The position numbers and the translations under genes were made by a program. DNA of 64,000 bases from Colocasia esculenta (taxonomy: Eukaryota; Streptophyta; Magnoliopsida; Alismatales; Araceae): assembly GCA_014218235.1 (NCBI GenBank), contig JACBKR010000783.1:434001-498000 (forward strand). Reading direction: 5' to 3'. The notes beneath the pieces were generated by a model. It saw only the letters and a program-made list of their open reading frames with translations, made no database searches and was not told where the DNA came from. Below are positions 21,740 to 33,310 of this stretch, piece by piece. Within the stretch, counting starts at the first letter, position 1. Each line of letters begins with the position of its first letter.

Positions 21740-24700
21740 TCATACGCCCCGAAATATTTCTTCCAAAGGCAAAATACCCAAATTGGGCAAGGAGGCTCTC
21801 TCTTTCAAACGACTCTGCTGTAATTGAATCTCTTTTACTTTCTCCTCAGCCGAGATAGCTTGGCCTTCGTTCAGTAAGAGGGCTTCTTTCTCCTGCTCCA
21901 GAGAAATTGTTAGCTTACCCCGCTCAGTCTCTACTGCGGCCAATTCTGCACACAATTTGGCAATTTTGGTGTCCATATCCTCCAAAGTTGTATAAATTTT
22001 CGCAATAGTCGACCGGTGACACTCAGTGCTGGTTTGCAAAGGCTCCAATACTGCTTCATATTCAGACAGTTGTATCTCCAAAGCAGTTAGTTGGTTCGGC
22101 ATCTCATAGCGAAGATAGTCCTGCCGTTTTATAGATTTGAGCACCATGGTAACCTTGTATGCCCAGTCGGCTAAGGGACATTTTGTGAAGATCAAGACCT
22201 CAGTAAGCTTACTTGCAAACTGCTTCATTTCCTCATAGCCTATGTCTGGTCTCTGGCTCATCACTAAGTGCAAGGTGGACAACTGGTTCTGGATCATGGC
22301 ATTTGAAGAAGATGTAACCTCGGAGGGATCAATGGATGGCACTTCAAAGTGCACCTGGGCATCTATATCAGACCATATGCTAGCGTCAACCTCATATGAT
22401 GAGGAGGGCAGCGTATCCGCTGTAGCCAGAACACCCACTGGAGAAACATGGGATATTGCAGTCAAGTCGGCAGAAGACACCATTGTTTCAAAAGAGGCTG
22501 CATCTCTATCAACAGGCGTAGGCGCTACTTGAGAAGCCGGTACATGCAGGGAGCCATGAGGATTGTCACTAGAGGAAGATATAACCAGACGAGCATCAGC
22601 ATCAGGCACGGGCGCCACAGTGGTGCCTAATAATTCTGTCAAAGGTGGCTGATACAACACTATTGTTGTCACAGGAGTTATATCAACTGCTGCCTGAGGC
22701 TCAGTAGGGGCAATGTTCGGGTGAGGAGCAGATTCCTAAAAAAAAAAAGAGGGGACATGCACATTAAATATCTGTGTTAAAAGAGCGCTCAATGTGAAAA
22801 GAAACAATGATACTCACAAGGGCAAGCTCAGTAGAAGCTACGTGGTGCTGTTCTACTTTGGCTGCCAAAGAAATGTCTGCGCTACTAGCAGAGTCGTCCC
22901 CGATACCTTCCAAAGCGGAAATCCTTTCTGCGGAGGAGGTTTCAGATAAACCTCTTGTCTCATCAAGCGGGGAAGCATATCCGGCCCCGCCGGTACCCGA
23001 AGAACTCTCCGAAGAAATGGCAACTGGAGCTTCCCTAGAAGAGACTGGCGTGCCCCCGCGAATCTTCAATAGTGCAAGCCTCCCGGCAGCTCGAGAACTT
23101 GCTCGGGAGGGAGCTTGCGACACTTTGCGAGGAACCTTTGTCGCCTGACGCTTACCCTTTGCTGCTATAATGGCGACACCTAAGACATCCAAACATGAAG
23201 AGTGTTAAAAGTACCTAAAGAATGGTGCATATAGACCAGCATATGGTGAAGTCTTACTTGAGGGGAGGCTTGATTCAGAAGGTAATTTTGCGACACCTAA
23301 AGCCGCGGGAATACCCTCCAGCACCGTCTTTTGCTCCGGGCCAGGAACAATCACTCCTTCCGTCATCGGAGGTGTAGGTGTGTCCTGCGGAGCCGCCGCC
23401 GCCGAAGGAACCATGGTCTCGGATGCTAAAAAAAAAGAGACTATTAGAGGTTATAAAAAAAAAATCTCTCTCTTATGTGCAAGTGTAAGAAGGGAGATCA
23501 TAGGGGTTCTCCTTCTCCAAAAGGGCACTCACCAAAAGTCTGGCTAGTGAACTCCTCAAATGAAGGAATGCTTGGGCCAACTAAGGATGCTTCAGATTCT
23601 GTCGCAAGCTTTCGACGTTTAGAAACAGTGGCTTTCTTAATAGCAGTCACTATGGGAGATTCGGTGGCCTTAGCACGTTTGGCCGAGGGAAATGAAGTCT
23701 TTGCGACAGAAGCTCCAACATCAAAACAAGCAGGCTGCTTCACTGCAGATAGTAGCCTCCTATACCGAGCGATTCTTTGTTCGACAGCATAATCTAACAA
23801 GGAAAAGAAGCAATAAGGTCAGACATGCTAAGAGAAGCATACAGACAAGAGGCCACTGAAATAAAAAAGGGTAAATCACCTGGGACACCATTGTACAATC
23901 GTGACAAGGGCCAATAAGTCAAGGCAGGTTGCTTGCTTCGTGAGGCAGCCTCTTTAACCAGCCAGCACACATCATTAACCTTTCGGCACCGTTCCGCCAG
24001 GTCAGCCAGATCCTCGTTGTTGGAAGAACAAAGGAAATAGTAGAGGCTTAGGTAATCCATCCCCCAAGCCTCCGCATAATGAAAGGAGACATGTAAGTTG
24101 CAGTCCAGGATCATGTCAATGTCAGATTCAATATTCAGCTTGTGGGTTTGCAACAAAACAAAAAGCCAATTGGTTCTTCCATAGTACCCCGGTGTGCGCT
24201 CGGCTCCAGACACGAAACCCCTCCAGGGGAAATTAGAGTCAACTTCGTTGTGAGATGACACGACAAATGGACTGCTCTCTTCAAGAGGCAAAGGAGCAGC
24301 AGGTGGTAATGCATCTGTACTGAGCTTGCACAAGTGTGCAAGAGTGTCGAGAAAATCAGTGGCAGGTATCTGGGCTTCGAGCAGGGAGGAAGCAGAAGGT
24401 TGTGTCCTTGGCCCTTTCCTGACCTCAAGATAAGAATCCACAGCCTTTGCACTCATTGCTTTGAGGCGAAGCAGATGATCTCTATCAATGTCAATGGATG
24501 GCTCAGCTTGAGCTTTCAAAATCCGTCGCTCGGCTCTATCCCAACAGTCTATCCTGATGCTCCGGTAAAAGCCCGTCCGTGCATTCCACCATTTTATGTA
24601 TTCTTGAGTCACCCGAGGTACCCGGCCGGGTGTCGGCACTCGGAAAGTAGAGGGGTCTTGGCGGTGAAGGAAATCCCACCATTTCCTTGAGTGATTGACG

Positions 24701-26663
24701 GCTTTCAAACCCTGTACTGCTCTTTCATCCAAAAAAATTGTGCACTGGAAAGAGGGATATGCTGGTCATATCCAAAATTTCTACCAAATCGGAAAGGATA
24801 GTATGGTTCCATGTAAACCGTCTGCCCTCTCCTGAAGATTAGCACACTTGGGCGAATAGATAAAGACCAATCCCTCAGCTCTGGCTCTAAGCACGGCCTC
24901 ATCAACTTCTTGCTGCCAAGAATATGGGTGTATTCTTCAGATACATTATCACAGCATTCCCGGTGTCTATTTACTAATGGACGTGAGTGACCAGCCAACG
25001 TCCAAAAGTGAATCGTCCCGGGAGAATCTGTGGGGATGTTTGTTAACCGCCCTCGGATATCATATAGTTGGGTAGAGGCGGAAGGTGGTTCAACACTTGC
25101 AAATTCAAGCATGCGAGGAAACAGTGTAGAAGCCTGAATTGACCTCGGGGCAAACTCTGGAAACAAAGTGCAAGCCCAAGCATTGAAAAAATGAATCGGA
25201 CTGATGATGCGCCGTGTGCGAGGAAAATCGTGCTGGCTTAGTTCTCCTAAAGTCTGATAAATCAGGCATAATGCTGCTGGGCACAAAGATAGTTTGACTC
25301 CCCAGGCCATTTGGCATGCCGGATAAATGGTCTCAGGGCGAATGACTGTGTCATCACCGTTGGGCATGGCAAAAGTACATAGCCAATACACCAAATAAGC
25401 GGCACAATGTGTATAAGGGTCTACATTAGCAGGATTGGGTCCCTTGCGGTCACCTTTAAATGTAGACTCTGAAAGCTTAACCTTCCGGCGCGGTGCTCTT
25501 GCCAATTTGATGATGCCATCAATGGAGGGAAAACCTTCATATCTTGCTTCAGTGGAGAAGAAATACTCCAACCACATATGACACCTGATTCTGCGAGGAT
25601 CCTTGGGGGCGGCACTTCTTTTGTAGGAGAGGAAAAGGGTGCGATACACCTTCATGAGATAGCGATATGAAAGCCCCAAGGTGTACCGGCCCTCTCCATC
25701 GGTTTCATCCTTCAAAGCATCGGGCAAACCTACTTCCTCATACGGCTCCCCATCGATGGGCAAGCCTGATAGCTGATGCAGGCTCCACAAGTCCAGAGAT
25801 GTCTCGCCTTCGGCCGTGTAAAAGGTGTTGAATTTGCTGTTGAAAACCTCAATCAAACCACAACAGAGTCCACGAGAAATGGGATATTGGTATCTGGCAG
25901 CATAAACACTGTGATACACCCCTGCAGTTACTAATATAGGCGCATAATTCTGTAGCACGTACTCTGTCGCTTCTACAGCAAAAGTCCGGAACTTGTGAGA
26001 ATCAGTGACTTTCAGATCAGCGAACCAGCCAACAACCAATTGATACTTGAACCGGATGGCTAAGCAGTCCAAGACAAAGGGTTCGTCACGATAACCCCAT
26101 TTTAATGGAGCCAGAAATAGGCCATAAGAGGATTCCTCTTTATTTACCCTGCCGGAAGAGTTGTCCCATCTGGATGGAACAAAGATGGGGGCTCGGGTCA
26201 ACTTGTTGTCCTCCAGAATCAACTCCTCAAGGCCTAGAACAGGTTTCCATGCTCGAGGCTCGCCCAACTGGTATATCGGTTCAGCCCGGGGTACGCTGCC
26301 TGTCATGCTATCTCGCCCCCAAAGGATAGCCTTCTCAATTTGCCTAACCAAAAATGTGTCACGCTTTCCTCTTATCTGATGGGATCGAAGGAAAAGCTGT
26401 AAATGTTTATCTTTGGGAAAATCAATTCGATAGTCCCCTGACCGATTAAATGTAGCTGAAATAGCATCTATGGTAAGCCGCTGTTCATCCATAGTATCAG
26501 TGTCCGAGTCAGAAGAATCAGCTAGCACCACAAAGTCTTCATGTCTTCGGTTTAACTCGGACAAATTCCCCCAAGTCACTACTGGCACCATGCTATCAAT
26601 AGCAAAACTAGCACCACCCGCCAGTGTGACGTGGGTAGAAGAAGGAGATGGTTCTGAAGCCAT
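21740..26663 (-). CDS. Antisense five-exon plant-mobile-domain (PMD) gene of element 1
   Basis: Proposed exons on the minus strand are 26663-23880, 23793-23533, 23425-23258, 23179-22818 and 22735-21740. The four introns are 78-107 bp, all GT-AG with consistent phases (donors GTGATT, GTGAGT, GTAAGA, GTGAGT). The first exon resembles the aminotransferase-like plant mobile domain: a conserved core around GLCCGLIEVFNSKFNTF and AEGETSLDLWSLHQLSGLP near residue 300. Downstream exons are Ser/Pro/Ala-rich with a basic patch, and the last encodes a predicted coiled coil (ELAAVETERGKLTISLEQE). One base is out of register in a seven-A run at 24731-24737. Allowing for it, total length is 1524 codons. PMD proteins (MAIN/MAIL1 family) act in plant genome silencing and stability; the role here is unknown. 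An AG just before the ATG suggests a 5'-leader intron. Confidence 0.75.
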
Positions 26664-28220
26664 AAGTCTACAGAAGGCGACACAAGATGCAAATTAGTCG
26701 GAAGTTAAAAAATATGTTGAGAAAAGAAATTTGCAGACAAAATTTCGGCAGCACCTCCCCAGCCCGGGAGCTGTGAGAGGGTGCCATGGGTACGCATCCA
26801 CGCACAAAAGGCGAGATGGCCCCAAACAGATGACCGTGCCAAGCACGCCAAATGGCTCTCCGGGAACCGTCCCGACCCCGAGGCCTAGCCTGCAAGGGAG
26901 GATGGCCCAGTGCCTGACTAAACCCAAAGGCTAGTCACATGAGATCAGACATATACAAATTTTCTACTCAACAGAAAAGAGAATGGAATGTGGATGCTAA
27001 AGCCCTAAAGCCTTCGCCGACTAGCATCATAAACGCAGCAGTCCCATAGTTCCTCCTGCCATTCTTCATCGGACACTGCTAGAACGGATGAAATATCAAT
27101 GGTGCAGAAGACAAAAAAAAATCGGTTGATCAAGATCATTCATACACAATGATGAGGAGCAGTGGGTTCACAGTCCAAATTCATTACAAAACAAACATGG
27201 ACTATCTAATGGAAAATACACAAGCTCATCATCAGTACACCGAAACCTGCATCATATGGTCGCATCTGATCGCACAGAGTAAGTGTGCACAGAGACTAAA
27301 ATGAGGGGAAAAAAGGAATCTCTACAACGCCAATGTAAAGGTGATTGAATTCTAATAAGGGAATACAGAAGAAATTTGGAGGGGGAGTCGCCAACCCTTG
27401 GTGATATGCTTGGTCACTGGCGCTGCGCCTTGGCTCGAGCACCACAGTAGGGGGAGGAGCACTTTCGTTGTTGCCTTCGCAGAGCAGAAGCGCTTCCGTC
27501 TCTCACTTGATGCAACCAGTGAGACAGTCACAAGGGCTTGCGGTTGCTCAGAAGCCGCCTCTAAGCAAGGAGGACTGTCACGAACCACCGGGGAATGAGC
27601 GCCACCGCTGCTGCGCCCTAAATCCTCCACCTGCATGCCGTCGCGAGAAGGGACTAAGGAGAGAAGAAGGCAAATAGGAAGATAAAGGTCAGAGAAGGGG
27701 GAGCGAATGAGACCTTCAACCTCCCCTGAACGTTGTGCCGCCAGAGAAAGAAGGGGTCGGCCCCTTTGGCCCGTGCTTCTTTACCTCCGAACACAGGAGA
27801 GCCTTCGCCTCCACCACTGCAGGGAGAGCTAAAGCTGCCACCGCGATCACCCTAGTGCCGAAATCGCGCCAGTTCCTCGCCACTGCTCTGGTTCTTCGCT
27901 TTTACCACCGGAGGGAAAGCCAGAGACTGCCTCCATGGAAGAGGGACGTCGCCGCCTCCGGAAACTCTGACTCCACCGCCACCCTCAAAAGCCAAAGACA
28001 CCGACGTCACCTTGGTCCGATCACCGTCGCGGGGAAGACAGGGAAAGCAAGAGCGGAGGAAGGAGCTCCGATCTCAAACACCTCCCACCCCCGGAGCCGT
28101 CGCGTCTTCTCCTCTGTGCTGTGATCGCCCAGGAAGCGCCGCGAGAGGAGAGGGAGGAAGTAGCGAAAAGGGGGGGGGGGGGGGGGGGGGGGGAAGCGCG
28201 GCACACCTTTTCAGGATCGA
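26664..28220 (-). promoter_or_regulatory. Probable promoter/leader region of the antisense PMD gene
   Basis: No supported coding region was found between the antisense start codon and the 3' end of the element. The stretch 27700-28200 is strongly GC- and CpG-rich, unlike the AT-rich neighbourhood, and lies upstream of the antisense gene, so it is the natural place for its promoter. A run of about 24 G interrupts it near 28169-28193. No TATA box or start site could be fixed. Confidence 0.3.
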
Positions 28221-28590
28221 TCGGATCCCACCGCCACAGCCTTATCGGGTCTGTCAGACCCGCCTCCGTTCTGGCCCTTTAGTTTCTCCTACGGTTTAAA
28301 CGGATCCCACCGTTCTACTGACACCTGATCTAAGCTGACCCACCGCCCCATCATCAGCGGGTCTGTCAGGCCCGCCACCAGGCAGCGCCACCCCTTTCAG
28401 TCCTCCAAAATGGATCCCACCGATCAGAATTAATTGGATCCCATCATTCATCAAGGACCTATCGGATCCCACCGTTTAGAAATCTTTTGGCACTTCACAC
28501 CAATAAACTGCCTGGTTTAATGCCACCGATCAGCGGATGAGGCCCGGTTCAACATTATTGCCTTGACACCATTCCAGGATTGTCACCGAT
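28220..28590 (+). repeat. Internal CACCGTTCAG-related repeats near the 3' LTR
   Basis: GGATCCCACCGTTCTA, GGATCCCACCGATCAG, GGATCCCACCGTTTAG and similar words recur about ten times. The core is the same as in the LTR arrays, but the flank GGATCC is different, so the motif is not confined to the LTRs. Confidence 0.6.
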
Positions 28591-28947
28591 CCGATTTTCA
28601 ACTTGATATCTTTATCAATCCATGCAGACTACAATGTTGATATCTTCACCTGTCAACATTGTCAAACCAAGACATCGGTGTGTCGATGCACTGATCAGCA
28701 TGAAAATTGTCAGTCCGATCGCTCACGTTATTGGCTGCCGATCTCAATACAACAGAATCACCGGCATGGCAATACGTCCAAGGACCGCCAGCCATCTACA
28801 AGATAACAGACCACCAGACGCTACAAGACAATAGAGCAACAAGAGATCGACAACAATGAGACTGAGCAGCGACAAAACATAAGATGGGTTTAAGTAAGGG
28901 GTACACCTGCGGACGTTACCCGTTCGACCCTCACTCGTACCGTCCCC

Positions 28948-28961
28948 AGGTGGGGGGCATT
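28948..28961 (+). promoter_or_regulatory. Polypurine tract of element 1
   Basis: AGGTGGGGGGCATT sits directly before the TG of the 3' LTR, where plus-strand DNA synthesis is primed. Element 2 has an almost identical GTGGGGGGCATT at the same place. Confidence 0.85.
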
Positions 28962-31900
28962 TGTTTGCACCTATTTTTGCAGCTATCAGGCTATTAATGG
29001 GCCAGCAGCCCAAGAGTAAAAGGCAGGGTATGGTCTGTGTATTATACTAATGGCACTTGGTGTAAATCTTCAAGGAAAGAGGGGCTATCCCAGCCACCGT
29101 AACCCTCAGAAAAAAGGCCCCTTAAAAAGCCTTTTTCTGGCCATGCAGCAGGAAGCGGCAGCAGGAGGGCAGAGGCGGCCAGCAGAGAGAGGGGCTTCTG
29201 GGTGGTTCTTCCCGCAGCAGAAGGAAGCGGCAGAGGAGCAGGAGAGGAGGTTGCAGACTCCCTTTCGTCTGTGAACTTGTGGTGAGAGCAGAGGATAAGA
29301 GAGAAAAGAAAGTGAGTATGAGAGGAGAGGAGTGATGAATCCTGTTCTCTGTCATCCCTTCCCATTTATGTAATCTCTTGTGTTCTTGCGGGAATTCAAA
29401 AGAAAAGAATGGCTTCTCCATTTGATGATCAGATTTTATTTTAATGTACTATCTTATTGTTTTGTTCCGTTTTCCCTTCATGGTCAGAATTTCACGTTGA
29501 TTAAATGCTTTGGTACATACTCTGGAACGCAGACATGAGGAGCCTGAACTGAGAGCATGGCGCCCTGCTTTAAATTTCTGTTTTCTTTTTTTTATTATCT
29601 ATCTTTCTGTCCTGTTTAACCGAATACATGATTTCTTTAGAATTGTCTATTTCTTTTGCTTTGCCACCGCCGATCAATCACCATTCCTCCCACACATTGA
29701 ACTGAACCTTATTTCTTATGTTCAATTTAGTCAGTGGAGGATGGTATAGCAGAATGTTCGGGTTTCCTTTTCTGGGCCAATTACCAGTTCGTAATGATGG
29801 GTGCTTGTTATGCCACCCTTTTGCTACGAATGTCCAGTTTGATCGATTTGAACAATAGGTATGTACAGCAGCCCACCGAGTGTTTTGTATGCTCCGCTGA
29901 ACACTCACCTCCTCCATGTGAGATGTATTAGCATTTGATGAAAATAAACAATATATTTCCCCTTTACGTGATCCCAATCGAATTATTGATTTATTTCTAT
30001 TCACTGTCAAAGTTTCCCCAAATTCCCATTTTATATTTCTGAAATCATTCTTTGAGATGATGGTCTCGACTTCTTTCAATTTAAGCATTTAAAATTCTGA
30101 ACGGTGGCCCTGGGCGATACCACCGTTCAGACTGCCTCACTGTGAGATGGTCACCGTTCAGACTGTCTCACTGTGAGATAGCCACCGTTCAGAGTTTCTG
30201 CACTGCGTGATGCCCACCGTTCAGAGTTTTTGCACTGTAGAAGGCCCACCGTTCAGAGTTTCTGCACTGCGTGATGCCCACCGTTCAGAGTTTCTGCATT
30301 GTAGAAAGTCCACCGTTCAAGTTTTACGTACCATGTAGAGGCCACCGATCAGGTTTTCTTCACTGTGGAAGGGTCACCGTTCAGGTTCCCTTCACTGTGG
30401 AAGGCCACCGATCAGGTTTCCTTCACTGTGGAAGGGTCACCGTTCAGGTTTCCTTCACTGTGGAAGGGTCACCGTTCAGGTTCCCTTCACTGTGGAAGGC
30501 CACCGTTAGGTTTCCTTCACTGTGGAAGGCCACCGTTCAGGTTCCCTTCACTGTGAAAGGCCACCGATCTGGTTTCATTCTTCACGAGATACCACCGTTC
30601 AGGGTTACCACGTTCTCCGGCCTTGGTATATAATGGTCATTTCCTGGATATGTCCGGAAAAACCAGTACCATGTGTCACCATGTTGTTGCCTTCGGCATC
30701 AACACTCTTTTTGGCACCGTCTCCATTATGGTGGACGAATGTCATGCACACCCCCCCCCCCCCACATGAAAATAAGGGGAGGTGCTGCCGAATTTTCGCC
30801 GTGATTGGTTTGTGCCTATATAGTCACCAAGCAACTTGTGTTGTGATTCGGTACTATTGGCAAACATCGTGTCGCCGCTGTATGGCGAACATCATCCCGT
30901 GTGCATTACCTTAGGTTGGTGGGTGTTTGCACTAAAAGATCATCCCAACATATGGTGGGCAGGATGATTCCCATCATGACAAATTATACCGAGTGATCCG
31001 GATTTTACTCCGTCATGTTGTAATTGTATCGGCTTATTTTGTACTTCGTGAGTGCAAAAGAAATAAATGAGTACCGGTGCAATGTATGTCATCCGATTAA
31101 CAAATCAAATGCAAAGACAAACAGAGAAATAACAATAACAACAAATAATAATAATAATAATGATAGTCACAAATGACGACACAATAAATGAAAATAAAGG
31201 AAATATCAAAAGAAACAAACATCTTCAAAATTGGCCATCAACATTCAGCTTGATCGGTGGTGCACACCCCCCACCGTTCAGACCATACTCATGCATACAT
31301 GTGCCACCGTTCAGGCCCCCATGAACCATAGCCACCGTTCAGCCTGATCGGTGCAGGTAGTACTTCCCCACCGTTCAGCCATACATGCATATAGGCAGGT
31401 CACCGTTCAGATTTCTATGGCCACCGTTCAGCATATTGTGCATATAGGTAAGCCACCGTTCAGCTTTCTATGGCCACCGTTCAGTATATTGTACATATAA
31501 CCAGGCCACCGTTCAGCTTTCCATGGTCACCGTTCAGCATATTGCACACATGAACAGACCACCGTTCTGTTTTCCCTGTTCATTTCCAATTTCAATAAAG
31601 CCACCGTTTAGCTTCCTATATACAGTACCCCACCGTTCTGCACTGTTCATGCATACACATCACTACACACTCTCTCTCCATCCATTAGCTCCACCGATCC
31701 GCACTATTCATATACACGCATTCCCTCTTTCATTTAATCAACTCAAAATAAATAAATAAATAAATAAAATAAAAGGGACAAACAACAATTTACAAAAAGT
31801 TAAATAAATCAAACCATCTAAAATAAAATTGCCACAAGTTCAAACCAAGTTTAAAAGAAATACAACATGATAATTTATATCAAAAACAAAGGAAATTTTC

Positions 31901-32778
31901 AAATCAAATAACAAAAGAAAATATGAATAATTTTAAATCAAATCTAACATAAAATGAATACAAAAATAACTTCAAATAAAATTCAAAGTAAAACAAAAAA
32001 AAAATCAAATGATCATAAGCAAAAGAAATCAAATCAAATAATTCTGGGTTAAGTTTCTAACTTAGAACAAATCCAAATAAAAGTTTCAAACTCAAATAAA
32101 TTAAAAGAAACAAATTTAAATGAAAATAAAACCATACATCAAATCAAACAATAAAAAAATTTAATTAAATCAAATCAAAAGGGCAATAAATGAAAAAGAC
32201 AATCCAATAAAAGATCAAACATAATAAAAAGAATGCAAAAGACCAAAAGAACACAAATCAAATCAAACAATGTTGAAACTAATTCAACCCCTTTAAATAA
32301 ATCTGAAATAACATCAAAAATGCGTTGAGTGTTATATTTTGATCGTCTCGCATTAGGCGTAATCAAATTTAATTTTCTATGCATATCTTTTATCGGATGT
32401 TTCCGTTAAAGGTCACGAGGTTCTTTATTCTGGCGATTAATCAAGGGTTTTCCCTCTTAGAGGGATGTAATTAACGTCGTTGCGCTTAGGCAACGACGGG
32501 ATCTTGGTCCCGACCCGATCTCCACTTTCATTTGACGAAGTCAAATGGTGCGCGAATAGACTTAAAGTCCTTCGACTCTCGGAGGCAGAACATGTTGTCG
32601 CTTCAGCGACTGGCACGTCTGCGCTCCGCTATTATCGATTCATCTTTCGTTATAGTGACTCACTTAGCACTAAACGGGACTTGAATCTGTAATACGCGGG
32701 TATACACATGAGAACATGATAAAAGAACATTTAAATTTTAAAATATTTGTGATGGATATATAAAAATCCATTTCCACA
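28962..32778 (+). repeat. 3' LTR of element 1 (full length, 3817 bp)
   Basis: Starts TGTTTGCACC and ends CCACA before the CCGGT duplication. It contains the two CACCGTTCAG clusters, an AT-rich stretch and a GC-richer terminal 381 bp (32398-32778) that the 5' copy has lost. Compared by eye with the 5' LTR it shows scattered substitutions, one lost repeat unit near 30500 and small homopolymer changes. Open frames inside are shared with the 5' LTR and not genes. Confidence 0.94.
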
Positions 32779-32783
32779 CCGGT

Positions 32784-33302
32784 ACGATTTTACACGGACT
32801 TGGATTGGATAGTTAATATATATATTTTTTAATTTTGAGTCCGGCCCGGCCCGGAGTAAGATTGGGCCGGGCTTGAGTTTGGCTCGGCTGGGTCCGGGGC
32901 GGCTCGATGGCCCGATATTTTTTTAAAAAAATAAGTAACACGGCTATAATTCTAATATTCTAAAATTTTAGATTGAAAATTATGTTGTGGAGCTATATTT
33001 AATGACTCAACATTTATTTCATATTTGTAACAACTAGAAATAAGTTTATCTAGATTAGTCTAATGTTTACTTTAAACTATTTTGATTCAATGAATACTAA
33101 TTTTTTTATAAAAATAAATAAATAAACAGTAAAAATATCTTTAAAAAATAAAATCGGGCTAGACCGGGCTTTATCTAATCTTCCCGGGCCGGGTTTCAAA
33201 AAATCGGGCCTCGTCCCGGACCGGACCGGGCCTGGGCCGAACGATTAGAGACCAGATCTACTGGATCCAAGCCAACACGGGCCCGGCCCATTGCCACCCC
33301 TA
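32784..33302. mobile_element. Right part of the split hAT-like element
   Basis: Continues the element begun at 9219. The interior is AT-rich with GGCCCGGCCCGG-type blocks at 32830-32920 and 33170-33290, and it ends GCCCATTGCCACCCCTA, the inverted complement of the left end. The second CCGGT copy (32779-32783) belongs to element 1. Non-coding. Confidence 0.45.
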
Positions 33303-33310
33303 CTCAGGGT

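Larger units (their letters stand above)
9266..32778 (+). mobile_element. Tat-lineage Ty3/gypsy LTR retrotransposon (element 1)
   Basis: The element starts TGTTTGCACC and ends TTTCCACA, flanked by a perfect 5-bp duplication CCGGT (9261-9265 and 32779-32783). Order: truncated 5' LTR, gag remnant, protease, RT, RNase H, a second archaeal-type RNase H, integrase, structured spacer with tandem array, antisense PMD gene, polypurine tract, full 3' LTR. Dual RNase H, no chromodomain, very long LTRs and an antisense gene all point to the Tat lineage. A post-insertion deletion removed the end of the 5' LTR, the primer binding site and the start of gag, so this copy cannot transpose by itself. By eye the two LTRs differ at only about 1% of positions, indicating a recent insertion. 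Confidence 0.95.

Noticed and set aside
26990..27100. Short acidic minus-strand frame containing EEWQEELWDCCVYDA
   Set aside because: About 33 codons, no recognisable family, no clear start, in the leader region of the antisense gene; noted as a curiosity only.
28169..28193. Run of about 24 G as a regulatory G-quadruplex
   Set aside because: More simply a homopolymer of uncertain assembled length; nothing nearby supports a function.
9211..33310. 8-bp target duplication for the split hAT-like element
   Set aside because: ACAAGGAT and CTCAGGGT agree at only about half of the positions.
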